From NCBI RefSeq assembly GCF_020623625.1, contig NC_060204.1, forward strand, positions 722,501 through 786,500: a stretch of 64,000 bases of DNA. Reading direction: 5' to 3'. This document shows, one piece after another, positions 1-10,000 of this stretch. How positions within the stretch are numbered: the stretch's first letter is position 1; the number at the start of each line of letters is the position of its first letter. A model generated the notes under the pieces. The model did no database searches and had not been told where the DNA came from. It worked only from the letters and a program-made list of their open reading frames with translations. The stretch is from Saccharomycodes ludwigii. Taxonomy: Eukaryota; Ascomycota; Saccharomycetes; Saccharomycodales; Saccharomycodaceae. Both the position numbers and the translations under genes were made by a program.

Positions 1-963
1 AATATCTGTCGACGATGTTCTTAAAATATGTTGCAAATTATTAATCTCTTGATGCTTGTTTAGTATATTTTTTTCCTGTTGATCCTCTAATAATAATTCA
101 TCTTTTGTTTTTTCTTGTACTGGAACCACATAATTCAAAGGGAATATACCGATTTTCCCCCTCAAAGACCCTCTCCACCAGTCTTTGTATACAACATCTA
201 GTACTCTAATTATATCGTCCTTTTTAAAAGATAATTCGTCTGGTTCGTTTGATGTCAAGTCGTACATTGCACGTACTTTCCTTATCTTAGGTTTACCAGG
301 CTGGGATGCTGGAACAGTGGTTGGTTTGGCGTTATTATTACTGTTGGAGGCTGAGTTATCCTGTGTCTTTTGTTGCTGTTCCTTTCTCTTCTTCTCAGCT
401 TCAAATTCTTCCAATGATAATCTTAGGGCTTCTTGTAATGTTTCATCTTCGTTGTAACCAGAATCTTGTTTTTTTGAGGGAATAACAGGATGTGAATTTG
501 AGGCTGGTATTTTTGCTAGATCAGATAAAAGATTTGGATAATTCCTCATAATCAAATTACGTGTATCGATCATATATCTCAAAGAGGGATCGTTAGCAAA
601 AAGTTTGGCCAAGGTGTCTATCATTTTAGCAGTTTCTGTCCTAATAGTTATATGAGAGTTAGGATTATCAACTAATTCTGTATATAACAAATGACTAAAA
701 TGTTTAGAACCAATCTTCTGTTGTAGTCTTGAACCACAATTTTCAGCTAATGATAGGATTAAAGATAAGCTTCTTAGGATAGAATTCCCATTCCCCTTGG
801 AAATAACCTTTTCCACCAAATCCACAACCGAATCACTAGCTTCTTCAGGATCTTCGCGGACTAAATCACAGACGTCCATTATATACTGCCAGTTATCTGC
901 TCTTAATTTTGGATCAGTAGCATTTGCCACTGCATTTTTTAGTTTCATGGAAGAGAATGCCAT
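1..963 (-). CDS. HSE1: ESCRT-0 subunit Hse1 (5' part; C-terminus beyond window edge)
   Basis: The open frame on the minus strand begins with an ATG at 963 and runs off the window after 321 codons. Hse1 pairs with Vps27 at endosomes to gather ubiquitinated cargo for multivesicular-body sorting. Visible parts, in order: a VHS domain (about residues 1-140, with a DPKLRADNWQYIMDVCDLV stretch almost identical to S. cerevisiae Hse1); a UIM around residues 165-185 (ETLQEALRLSLEEFE); an SH3 domain around 227-282 (ALYDL-like MYDLTSNEPDELSF, then DWWRG and GIFPLNYV); and the start of the GAT/coiled-coil region. The VHS-UIM-SH3 order is diagnostic. The first ATG is chosen because the VHS homology starts within a few residues of it. 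It is divergent from the LAG1/LAC1 gene, as expected from synteny with YHL002W/YHL003C. The last part of the protein is simply outside the window. Confidence 0.95.
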   Translation of the reverse strand, partial: MAFSSMKLKNAVANATDPKLRADNWQYIMDVCDLVREDPEEASDSVVDLVEKVISKGNGNSILRSLSLILSLAENCGSRLQQKIGSKHFSHLLYTELVDNPNSHITIRTETAKMIDTLAKLFANDPSLRYMIDTRNLIMRNYPNLLSDLAKIPASNSHPVIPSKKQDSGYNEDETLQEALRLSLEEFEAEKKRKEQQQKTQDNSASNSNNNAKPTTVPASQPGKPKIRKVRAMYDLTSNEPDELSFKKDDIIRVLDVVYKDWWRGSLRGKIGIFPLNYVVPVQEKTKDELLLEDQQEKNILNKHQEINNLQHILRTSSTDI

Positions 964-1252
964 AGTTGTTTTGTTTTGTTATTTTCTTTTATTTTATTAG
1001 CTGGAGGATATTATTTTTATAGGATTTGGAGTTACAACCGTGGTGTTTAGTAAGCAGAGGTAAGCAGAGGTATTAAAAATAAAAAATAAAAATAATAAAT
1101 TGAGGGGAAGGGATGGCGTGAGGTTAATCTTAGAAATAAGGAACGGAAAGCAAACTTTTGTACAATTTTATTTTGTTCTAAAAAAAAATTATACCTGAGA
1201 GAGCGCATTGCCTTTTCCATGAACTTTTATTTTATTTTATTTTATTTTATTC
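964..1252. other. Left part of HSE1-LAG1 divergent intergenic region
   Basis: This non-coding stretch is upstream of HSE1 and left of the retrotransposon target site. It holds a ten-base tandem duplication (TAAGCAGAGG twice near 1053-1072), A-rich runs and a (TTTTA)n run around 1226-1250 just before the element. No tRNA gene is visible here. The HSE1 promoter should lie in it. Confidence 0.6.
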
Positions 1253-1257
1253 CAAAA
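1253..1257. repeat. Target-site duplication, left copy (CAAAA)
   Basis: CAAAA lies immediately before the first LTR, and the same five bases (5089-5093) lie immediately after the second LTR. A perfect 5-bp duplication is what Ty1/copia integrases leave, so the element inserted as a unit. Confidence 0.85.
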
Positions 1258-1988
1258 TGTTGGGGCATACGCCCACCGTATAAAATGCGAACTCGCTGCA
1301 AGACAATTGCTAGCGATGCGCATATTAATAATATCGAAGATAAGAATGAAATATAAATAACATCTATATAAATATATATGAAACACCAAGCACAACCCAT
1401 AGAAAGGACATATAAAGAATGTCTACCTCAAGAAGTAAAGTAATAAATGAGTCAACCACAAAAAGTGCTACGCTCATACAAAGCAGATCATGATAACACT
1501 ACTAAGATGAAACAACAATAAACAAGTTATAGTAATAGAAAGGTAGAGATTAACTACTCGACCAAGAGGGGTAATAACCTCAAGATAAATAACATGAAAC
1601 AACAAATAAATTATATCAATGATAATAATAGATTAAGTTCGATCATTGATAAAACCAGAAAGGTATATAAAGGATTAGTTTCCAACCTTTCACAACAAGA
1701 CATTAGTTTGTCAGGTAATTCGTTATCCCTATATAACTATTAGTTTAGCTTATATAGAAAGGGGAAGAAGAACCATATAGATATAATAATATAGAAATAG
1801 ACATAGACAGAGAAATATAGATATAATAAATATACGATCATATATACATATGATCAAGGGCCCAATAATACAAAACTAGAAAGTAAACATCTTATAATAA
1901 TGAGTGAAGAATCTAATATGGAAGTTCCTGCGGAACAGAGAAATAATCTAACTTCGGGTAACAACCCGAACGACGAATTATTCCAACA
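1258..1988 (+). repeat. 5' LTR (731 bp)
   Basis: Starts TGTTGGGGCATACG and ends CGAATTATTCCAACA, giving TGTTGG/CCAACA inverted termini. It matches 4358-5088 base for base as far as I can read. TATA-like stretches (TATATAAATATATATG near 1365-1380) could serve as promoter. The gag-like reading frame begins inside the LTR, as in S. cerevisiae Ty1. At 731 bp it is about twice the length of the Ty1 delta. Confidence 0.92.
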
Positions 1989-3100
1989 TGGTGCGAATTC
2001 AAGTTCAGCGAACACACCTGCCAACACAGAGGAGACCTTCAACCAACAAACTCCCGAACCTAGCACTAATAATACAAGAGTTGTAGTTGAATCACCATTC
2101 AACGCCAACACGTCTAACAGATCCCTTATTTATGTACCAGATCATTTACTAGAAGCTGTCAAAACATTAATTAAAAATGATGCGGCGCCCAATAGATCAA
2201 ATAATGACACGACAAACAAACTCATGGAATCAAAAACTATATTACCTATTGGAGTTCCCAAAAATAGATTACAATTACCACCAGACCCGCCGAATACAGA
2301 CTTTATTACACTAGCAGCCAACACAGACTACACACGCTCAAACAAATTAGCATGTGCTAGCTGGGCATCCCTAAATTCCTACAATGCAAACAACTACAAA
2401 ATCCCTTGGGATAAGTTCCCCAGCGTGTACTATGAATCAGCTAGATTCAACTCCAACACATGGAAAAGATTTATATCTCAATTAACACCAATGCCCTACC
2501 CCGTATCTTCCCTATCTGAAATCGTACATTTCATAAGATGGTACAACAAATTCACTTACCTAACTCATGAATATGGTATTCATCAGCTATTATTTTACAC
2601 TACGTTTTCCCAAATACCAACTCCTTCCCCAATTGAGCAAGCTGAAAATAGAGAAATATTGAATGCTATATTACCCAAAATATTCCCACACAAAATGAAA
2701 GACATATCAGATAACAACTGTTCATCCACAATATTCAGAGATTACATAGAAGAAGTATTTCCAGCAGAACCAAGCACCATAGCTACAAAATTATTGGAAA
2801 AATATGTAATAACCAATAATACTACAACCTCCGATATGCAAAGCCAGATAAACATCGTCCAATCCTTAAGATATTGCGCAAAAATGGACGCAATACCAGA
2901 TAGAGAAATAATCCCACATTTTAGAAATAAAATCTCTGACTGCTATGGAGAATCAACGGCACATTTAATTAGAAAATGGATCAATACCCCAAATCTAACT
3001 ATGCAGCAGTTACTAGCAGACCTACACGAATATATGAAAATAAGTAAAAGATATGAAGTATCAACGAACCCCAGAACAGATTCATTTCTACCAAGAAAAT
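1900..3100 (+). pseudogene. gag-like part of the Ty1/copia element (bounds approximate)
   Basis: An open region starting in the 5' LTR encodes an Asn/Pro/Thr-rich N-terminal segment followed by a helical, capsid-like segment, as expected of Ty1/copia Gag. I assign it by position and composition, not by a clear motif. It belongs to a defective element. Confidence 0.7.
1989..2000 (+). other. Probable minus-strand primer-binding site
   Basis: TGGTGCGAATTC follows the 5' LTR directly. TGG is the complement of the universal tRNA 3' CCA, so a tRNA 3' end ending ...CGCACCA would pair here. I have not identified which tRNA; the tRNA-Val and tRNA-Trp in this window do not fit. Confidence 0.5.
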
Positions 3101-3199
3101 TTCAAATTAACAACATTAATCGATACGATAACACACGTTATCCAAAGCGCAGATATACTAACAAATACCCAAACAGAAACAGAGCCATCTCCCGTAACA

Positions 3200-4330
3200 A
3201 TAATACCTAAATCACAACAACATCAATGTTTAAAACTCAACAGATCACTTTATGGACTATCCGACAGCGGAAGAAATTGGTTCAAATATATTTATAACAC
3301 CTTAACTAACTTAAATTACCATCCATTTAAAAGTTGCGACACTATTTTCTATAAAACCATTGGCAAAATATTCATCATAATATTACTATATGTAGACGAC
3401 CTATTAATAATAACACCTAATTCAATGGCAAGTGACACAGCAATAAAAGAAATATCCAGAACAGACATTACAATAGGCTCCGTATCACATTTACAAAAAT
3501 TTTTAGGATTAAACTTTGAAAAACAAAAAGAAAAACTTTTCCTATGGTCCACATATAATAAACATCAATGGCTAACAACGCCAAAATATACTAACAATCC
3601 AAGTCCATCAACTTATATAACAAACAAAGATATTGATCAATACCAAAATGACGAAAGCACCCTTAGATCTATCGTTGGACAACTTAATTACGTAGCACTA
3701 TCAACTAGACCTGATTTAACATATGCGACACATTATCTATCCAAAACAATAACATTAAAAACTAGCCATATATGGAAATGGGCTCAAAAAGCATTATCAT
3801 ATTATCATACAACTAAAGATCAACGATTATATTACCGCCCAACAACACCAAGCGAATGGAAATTTACCATATACGCAGACTCTGATCATGGCTCAGATCC
3901 TATAACGCGAAAAAGCACAAGCGGATTTATCGCATTTATCGGAAACTGTCCAATATACTGACGAACACAAACATCATCACGAATCATAACTTCATCAACA
4001 GCAAGCGAATTATACTCTTTAAAACAAGCAATAGATAGTACAAAATGGATACAGAATACAGCAAACGAAATAGCAACAATTACCAACACGAAAACGTTTC
4101 CTACGAGAACCATTCATCAAGATAATACTAGCACAATTAACGCAATGTCAGCAGAATTCTTTCGATACAAACAATGGGATATTATATATCGATACATCAA
4201 TGAAATGGTGAAAATGGGAGAAATTATATTAAAATACCACCCAACAGAAGACTTAATGGCAGACGCATTGACCAAACCCATAGATTCGCAAAAGTTCTCA
4301 CATCACATAAGGAATATGCAAATTTCATAA
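3200..4330 (+). pseudogene. pol remnant (RT C-terminal part and RNase H) of the Ty1/copia element (bounds approximate)
   Basis: Homology to Ty1/copia reverse transcriptase and RNase H is visible from short motifs: LYGLSDSGRNW, the YVDD catalytic box, RPDLTYA and RKSTSGFIAF. The family assignment rests on these motifs. The region is a fossil of a larger pol gene. Confidence 0.85.
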
Positions 4331-4346
4331 AAAAAAAAAAAAAAAA

Positions 4347-4357
4347 AGTAGGGGAAA
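4347..4357 (+). other. Polypurine tract before the 3' LTR
   Basis: AGTAGGGGAAA directly precedes the TGTTGG start of the 3' LTR, after a long A run. This is the position and composition of the plus-strand primer of LTR retrotransposons. Confidence 0.6.
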
Positions 4358-5088
4358 TGTTGGGGCATACGCCCACCGTATAAAATGCGAACTCGCTGCA
4401 AGACAATTGCTAGCGATGCGCATATTAATAATATCGAAGATAAGAATGAAATATAAATAACATCTATATAAATATATATGAAACACCAAGCACAACCCAT
4501 AGAAAGGACATATAAAGAATGTCTACCTCAAGAAGTAAAGTAATAAATGAGTCAACCACAAAAAGTGCTACGCTCATACAAAGCAGATCATGATAACACT
4601 ACTAAGATGAAACAACAATAAACAAGTTATAGTAATAGAAAGGTAGAGATTAACTACTCGACCAAGAGGGGTAATAACCTCAAGATAAATAACATGAAAC
4701 AACAAATAAATTATATCAATGATAATAATAGATTAAGTTCGATCATTGATAAAACCAGAAAGGTATATAAAGGATTAGTTTCCAACCTTTCACAACAAGA
4801 CATTAGTTTGTCAGGTAATTCGTTATCCCTATATAACTATTAGTTTAGCTTATATAGAAAGGGGAAGAAGAACCATATAGATATAATAATATAGAAATAG
4901 ACATAGACAGAGAAATATAGATATAATAAATATACGATCATATATACATATGATCAAGGGCCCAATAATACAAAACTAGAAAGTAAACATCTTATAATAA
5001 TGAGTGAAGAATCTAATATGGAAGTTCCTGCGGAACAGAGAAATAATCTAACTTCGGGTAACAACCCGAACGACGAATTATTCCAACA
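4358..5088 (+). repeat. 3' LTR (731 bp), identical to the 5' LTR
   Basis: Same sequence and termini as 1258-1988. It points toward the LAG1/LAC1 gene 394 bp downstream and could act as an extra promoter for it. Confidence 0.92.
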
Positions 5089-5093
5089 CAAAA
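5089..5093. repeat. Target-site duplication, right copy (CAAAA)
   Basis: Five-base match to 1253-1257. Confidence 0.85.
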
Positions 5094-5482
5094 CATAGCA
5101 ATAACAAACATATCATTTAACACGAGCAATAAAACAGTTGTGCAGATTGTTTTATTTTATTTTATTTTATTTTATTTTATTTTATTTTTCTCAACAAAAA
5201 ATAAATAAATAAATAAATAAGTAAATAACTGTTTCAATATCTCTTTTTTTTCATTTTTCTTTTTGTTCTTTTTTTTATTTTATTTTATTTCAATCAAACA
5301 CCATCTCCTAAATCCTTTTCGAGTTTATGCAAGTCATATGTATTGACGTTTTTCTTTTTCTTTTTCTTTTTCTTTTTCTTTTTCTTTTTCTTACTAATAA
5401 AAATAAAAATAAAAATACCATTCAATCAATTAAATTAGTTTACTCCCCTTATTACTCCCAGTATCGCATAATCTCTAAAGTC
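5094..5482. other. Right part of HSE1-LAG1 intergenic region
   Basis: Low-complexity DNA: (TTTTA)n near 5150-5190, an AAATA run near 5200-5230, and a pyrimidine hexamer tract of CTTTTT units at about 5350-5391. It should contain the LAG1 promoter and 5' leader. No gene is visible. Confidence 0.5.
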
Positions 5483-6730
5483 ATGAAAAAAGAAGAAATA
5501 AAATCTTTTTTAACTAGTCCAACAAAAAGAGGAGGAAGAGGTAGAAGATCATCATCTGTTGGTAATATCAATATTGGTGACAATGGACCGAGTATCGGGA
5601 CCTTAACTGCCTCGAAAGAATCTAGAATGGCTAGCGAAAAGAGAATAAGAGCCCTATCAGAAGCCAAAACTAATGATCGTGATTTATTAAAAATATTGTT
5701 TCTAAGTTATAGAGAAATATCCTATAGATATAGCTGGTTTACTCCAATGATACTTTTAATCATTGTATATGGTGCATATTTATCATCAGGGAATTTTACA
5801 GAGTCCAATTTTCTGCACATGTTTGTTGGTGTTTCTTATCAAATTCCAGGCACCAATATGTATGCAAAGGGGATTAAAGATTTGTGCTTTGTTTTTTATT
5901 ACATGATTTTCTTTTCGTTCTTTAGAGATTTTTGCATGGATGTTTTCCTAAGGCCCATTGCCTATAAATTAGGTGTTCGTCAGCCATCCAAAGTCAAAAG
6001 AATGATGGAGCAATGTTATTCTTTGATTTATTATGGTATTTCAGGACCACTTGGCCTATACATTATGTATAATTCTGATTTGTGGTTATTTTCAACCAAA
6101 ACAATGTATAAGACGTATCCAGATTTGAATAATGAGTACTTGTACAAAATTTTCTACTTAGGCCAGGCTGCATTTTGGGCCCAGCAGGCGTGTGTTTTAA
6201 CTTTCCAATTGGAAAAACCAAGAAAAGATTTCAAAGAATTGGTTTTCCACCATGTTGTTACTTTGCTTTTAATCTGGAGTTCGTATGTTTTCCACTTCAG
6301 CAAGATGGGGTTGGCCGTTTACATTACCATGGATGTTTCTGATTTTTTCTTGTCACTGTCTAAAGTTCTGAATTATTTGAATTCTGTTTACACACCAATT
6401 TTTTACATATTTTTCGTAATATCCTGGATTTATTTGCGCCATATTATTAATTTGAAGATTTTATGGTCTGTTTTAACTGAATTCCGTACTGAGGGCAATT
6501 ATGTTTTGAATTTTGCTACTCAACAATATAAATGCTGGATTTCTTTACCTATTGTTTTCGCTTTGATTTTTGCTTTGCAAGCTGTTAATTCCTATTGGTT
6601 ATTTTTGATCTTTAGAATATTATATCGTTACGTTGTTGACGGTGTCCAGAAAGATGAAAGAAGTGATGATGAATCTGAGGATGAACTCGATAATATAGGT
6701 GAAGAAGATAATGATAAAAAGGCCATTTGA
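5483..6730 (+). CDS. LAG1: Ceramide synthase catalytic subunit, Lag1/Lac1 family
   Basis: A 415-residue multi-pass ER membrane protein that acylates sphingoid bases with very-long-chain acyl-CoA. The TLC domain covers most of the protein from about residue 130, with the signature histidine pair near residues 256-257 ([14 protein letters not shown]) and [12 protein letters not shown] downstream. The match to S. cerevisiae Lag1/Lac1 is near-continuous from [11 protein letters not shown] to the acidic, Ser-rich C-terminus ([14 protein letters not shown]), a likely CK2-site cluster. The frame stays open upstream to an ATG at 5327, but that part encodes only a Phe-Leu/Lys-Asn microsatellite, so the ATG at 5483 is preferred. 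One gene stands for both S. cerevisiae paralogs (YHL003C and YKL008C). It converges on MRP4. Confidence 0.95.
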   Translation: MKKEEIKSFLTSPTKRGGRGRRSSSVGNINIGDNGPSIGTLTASKESRMASEKRIRALSEAKTNDRDLLKILFLSYREISYRYSWFTPMILLIIVYGAYLSSGNFTESNFLHMFVGVSYQIPGTNMYAKGIKDLCFVFYYMIFFSFFRDFCMDVFLRPIAYKLGVRQPSKVKRMMEQCYSLIYYGISGPLGLYIMYNSDLWLFSTKTMYKTYPDLNNEYLYKIFYLGQAAFWAQQACVLTFQLEKPRKDFKELVFHHVVTLLLIWSSYVFHFSKMGLAVYITMDVSDFFLSLSKVLNYLNSVYTPIFYIFFVISWIYLRHIINLKILWSVLTEFRTEGNYVLNFATQQYKCWISLPIVFALIFALQAVNSYWLFLIFRILYRYVVDGVQKDERSDDESEDELDNIGEEDNDKKAI

Positions 6731-6953
6731 TTAGTTGGCAACTATTGTTACATTATATAAAGAGTATTGGAAAGAAAGGAAAATAATCAAAAAGATAATC
6801 AAAAAAATAATCAAAAAAATATCCAAAAAAATATTCAAAAAAAAAAAAAAAACCAAAAAAAAAAAAAATCAAAAACATGGAAATAAAAATTAGATAGTTA
6901 GATTTATATATAATATTGTCAATTTATTTATATAAAATAATAAATACATTGTT

Positions 6954-6986
<33 letters not shown>

Positions 6987-7152
6987 ATGTACATGATATT
7001 ATTAGACAGCAGCATATATCACACCTTTACAGATACATGCATATGCCTATTGTTATAACAAGGATAATAACAATAACAAAAGTAAAAGAGAAAATAAAAG
7101 AATAAAGCAGGATAAATTTTCCAGACTTTGTCTAAACATAATAGCATATGTA
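6731..7152. other. LAG1-MRP4 convergent 3' intergenic region
   Basis: The region between two gene ends contains an imperfect tandem array of AATAATCAAAAAAAT-like units at about 6780-6850, then pure A runs and a T run near 6955-6980. Probably 3' UTRs and poly(A) signals. No gene is seen. Confidence 0.5.
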
Positions 7153-8433
7153 CTAATCTTCTCTTCTGGCTAAACGTCTTTTTAACCCCATTTCACCAGC
7201 TTTGGCCAAAACGCTAGTAATCAAATTAACAGAACGCAAAGAATCATCATTGCCTGGGATAGAATAGGAAACCATAGAAGGTTCGGAATCAGTATCAATA
7301 ATACCAATGGTAGGAATTCTAGTTTTCATAGCCTCTCTTAAGGCATTTTTGTTTTCAGTTGGATTCAAAACAATTAATAGATCTGGTTTAACCAAACTAT
7401 CAATGTCTTCAGGAGACAAAGTTTCCCCAGTTGGTCTATCAAACATATCAACCTTATGCCTTTCCCAGACTCCAGAAATTTCAGTTGGATTGGTTAATGT
7501 CCCTGGAATCCATCTATCAGAGACATAATAACCATGTGTCATTTCAGCTGCATGCTTTAAAGCTTTTTTCTGACCCTTCCTAGTACCTAAAAATAATATG
7601 ATACCACCTCTTTCAACAATACCTTCAACAACTCTGCAAGCTCTTTTCAAAGAAGACAACGTCTGGTTTAAGTCAATAATATGCACACCTTTATATTCAC
7701 CGTAGATAAAAGATTGAGTAGATGATCTCCATAGGGAAGTAGACTGGCCTAAATGAACACCTGCAGCTATCAACTTTTCAATAGTAACATCTTGGATAGA
7801 TGGTGGATTGTAAATATCGGCATTTGAAAAATAAACGTCTTTAATTTTGGCACCTAATTTACCGGACCCTCCAATATGTTTCATTTGGCGTAAATATAGC
7901 TCTTGAAAAGAATATGGCTTGTCATTCGGAGTGGGGACCAAAAACGGAAGATCTTTAACACTTGAAGAAATGGCTTTGGCACCATTACTATCACTTGTAT
8001 TACTACCAACGTTTAAAGATGGTTCATCAATTTTCAAAATCTTGTTTTCAACGGCATATTTTTTGAAAAAATCATATAATTCTTGATCTAATAATTTTTC
8101 CTTCTCTGTTAAGGGGGCATTTAAGATATCATCTAGATTACCTAATTCTTCAATAGGTGTTTGCTGTAATTCTTTATACTTTCTAATAACCTGTTCGTTA
8201 AACTCCCTCATACGTAGAATTGACAAATCGCGATCATCCTTGTCTAAATTATTACTACTATTTCCGTTATTATGATCAACACCCTTGTTTCTTAAGGAAT
8301 CTGTTGCTTCACTATTGGTAACTGTAGATTGAAATCTTTTTGACAAGATAGAATGTGTATGTTTTTGTATTATTGAATGCGATTTGATTGTAGACTTAAT
8401 GAATTTTGTTGAACTAAATCTGAATGATAACAT
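7153..8433 (-). CDS. MRP4: Mitochondrial small-subunit ribosomal protein Mrp4 (uS2m)
   Basis: A 426-residue protein of the bacterial ribosomal S2 family. The N-terminus ([18 protein letters not shown]...) is basic and hydroxylated, with no acidic residues, like a mitochondrial presequence. The S2 domain starts near residue 205 ([14 protein letters not shown]) and continues with [29 protein letters not shown] and PDLLIVLNP. It ends with a basic tail. S. cerevisiae Mrp4 is about 394 residues; the difference is in the low-complexity segment after the presequence. It is divergent from SHU1 and matches YHL004W in synteny. Confidence 0.93.
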   Translation of the reverse strand: MLSFRFSSTKFIKSTIKSHSIIQKHTHSILSKRFQSTVTNSEATDSLRNKGVDHNNGNSSNNLDKDDRDLSILRMREFNEQVIRKYKELQQTPIEELGNLDDILNAPLTEKEKLLDQELYDFFKKYAVENKILKIDEPSLNVGSNTSDSNGAKAISSSVKDLPFLVPTPNDKPYSFQELYLRQMKHIGGSGKLGAKIKDVYFSNADIYNPPSIQDVTIEKLIAAGVHLGQSTSLWRSSTQSFIYGEYKGVHIIDLNQTLSSLKRACRVVEGIVERGGIILFLGTRKGQKKALKHAAEMTHGYYVSDRWIPGTLTNPTEISGVWERHKVDMFDRPTGETLSPEDIDSLVKPDLLIVLNPTENKNALREAMKTRIPTIGIIDTDSEPSMVSYSIPGNDDSLRSVNLITSVLAKAGEMGLKRRLARRED

Positions 8434-8677
8434 GACTGGTATTAATTATTTAAAATTTTTTCCCTTTTTTCTTTTTTTTTTTTTTTTTTTTTTCTTCTTT
8501 TTTTTTTTTAACTTTGTTCAGCCTGTGTTAGTAATTAAAATGTGGATAAAGTTAACAATTTATTGTTACCTGAAGGCTCCTTACAGATATCAACTCAAAA
8601 GTTTTTTTTTTTTTTTTTTTTTTTTTGTTTTTTTTTCTCTTTCGAAAATCTTTCGGAAACTGAAAAACAAATTTGAA

Positions 8678-8712
<35 letters not shown>

Positions 8713-9051
8713 TAGAACAAAACCAGAACAAAATGATAATAGAATTTAGAAAAATGCGTACAACACAAATGAAATATATAAATATCAAATATATTAAAAT
8801 TTTTTACACGAAGCAATTTGTCTCTCTATAAAGTTAAATGAAAAACATAAGAGACATTTCCTTAACGTACTAAGTAGCTTTGTTTTAAATCCAACTAATA
8901 TGTACCACGCATACGTGACTTCTCCTGTAATGAATTTCTGCTATTTATTTTGAGATAATACATTTAATCATACAACAAAACTTATTCCCCTTTTTTTTAA
9001 AAAGAGAAAGGAAGAAAAAAAAAAAAAGGTATTTATGTATATTTATTTCGA
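8434..9051. other. MRP4-SHU1 divergent intergenic region
   Basis: 618 bp of promoter DNA with four long T runs between 8470 and 8710. Two short matches to point-centromere elements occur here on the minus strand (TTTCCGAAAG at 8650-8659; GTCACGTATG at 8910-8919), separated by 250 bp of AT-rich DNA. These are discussed as a weak finding. No gene is visible. Confidence 0.5.
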
Positions 9052-9666
9052 ATGGATGACATCATAAAAGAGTTACTTATTAGAAGCAAATATGTAGATG
9101 AAATCGCTGATACACAAAGAAACACAGAAACGAAAACCAAAAAAAGTATCATATTTGCATTAGGTGATAAGTCTAGGAAATATTTTGAAGATGAATTGTC
9201 TCAAGGTGGTGGTGATCAAGGTATTGCATCATCCATACAAGTCATTTGGAATAGTGAAAATAATATAGATATACTATTTCTGGATAAATTACAATATCTG
9301 TTTATGTATCTAACAAAATTTGAAGTAACATCGGTAAAAAGTTTTGAATACCAAAATGTAATAATATTTGGGTTGGATGACATGATAATAAACTACGATA
9401 ATGCTGGTTTAACTACTAGTAAATTAAAGAACAGTCAGAGTGAAGATGCCAACGTTAATGTCGGGGAAATTAAAGTTGCTACACTGAACGTTGAACAGCT
9501 CAGGCTGCTTAATCTAATTTATAACATTGCATACAAAACAAAGTATACGCAAAATATTAATTTAGTATTTGTTCCGGTTTGTGCAGATAATCTTGATCAT
9601 AATCATGAAAATCTTTTAATGCAGCTTCAAAAAATCCAAAAATATTGGGAATCTTTGTTTGATTAA
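9052..9666 (+). CDS. SHU1: Shu complex subunit Shu1
   Basis: A 204-residue small protein. Collinear short matches to S. cerevisiae Shu1 support the call: FALGDKSRKYFEDEL, ILFLDKLQYLFMYLTKF, NVIIFGLDDM, EQLRLLNLIYNIAYK and a terminal KYWESLF. Shu1 belongs to the Shu complex (Shu1, Shu2, Csm2, Psy3), which promotes Rad51 filament formation in error-free post-replication repair. This copy is longer than the S. cerevisiae protein (about 150 residues), mostly through an acidic/Asn segment around residues 120-145. No Walker motifs are seen, as expected for this degenerate RecA-like paralog. Position between MRP4 and STE20 agrees with YHL006C. Confidence 0.85.
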   Translation: MDDIIKELLIRSKYVDEIADTQRNTETKTKKSIIFALGDKSRKYFEDELSQGGGDQGIASSIQVIWNSENNIDILFLDKLQYLFMYLTKFEVTSVKSFEYQNVIIFGLDDMIINYDNAGLTTSKLKNSQSEDANVNVGEIKVATLNVEQLRLLNLIYNIAYKTKYTQNINLVFVPVCADNLDHNHENLLMQLQKIQKYWESLFD

Positions 9667-10000
9667 TTGTAAAAAGAAACCATTTTCATAATATATATAT
9701 ATATATATATACATATCGTAAAAAAATACAAATAAATTGGGCTTTATCATATAATGTTGCCATCACCCACGTTTTACACGCAAGACACTGAGACAGCATA
9801 TATGTATAACCATGTTCATTTTAGTATTAATGGGTAGATAAAAAAGAACAGGAAAAAAATTGAAAGGGTCCCATTACAATAATGATAATAGTATACACGT
9901 ATTCTGTTATAAATGTACAATGAAACAAATATATATCTTATACAATAGAAAACACATGAAAGAAAAAATAAGAATGAGGAGTGAGTACATATATATATAT
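9667..10000. other. SHU1-MRT4 convergent 3' intergenic region
   Basis: 334 bp of AT-rich sequence with a (TA)n run near 9692-9710 and a second near 9990-10000. It holds two gene ends; I see nothing else. Confidence 0.5.

Larger units (their letters stand above)
1258..5088 (+). mobile_element. Ty1/copia-type LTR retrotransposon, internally reduced and defective
   Basis: A 3.83-kb element bounded by two 731-bp direct repeats that read identically, with TGTTGG...CCAACA termini and a CAAAA target-site duplication. Its parts are: 5' LTR, a primer-binding-type TGG start just after it, a gag-like region (roughly 1.9-3.1 kb), a remnant of pol with reverse-transcriptase C-terminal and RNase H homology of the Ty1/copia type (roughly 3.2-4.3 kb; LYGLSDSGRNW, YVDDLLI and RKSTSGFIAF motifs), a purine tract and the 3' LTR. 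Protease and integrase are not recognisable. The element is broken (about three breaks) and must be non-autonomous. Identical LTRs imply a very recent insertion. It sits between two Pol II promoters rather than beside a tRNA gene. Confidence 0.93.

Noticed and set aside
5327-5482. Upstream ATG extension of the ceramide synthase with a Phe-Leu run as a signal sequence
   Set aside because: The stretch is a pyrimidine microsatellite plus A-rich repeat; homology to Lag1 begins after the ATG at 5483.
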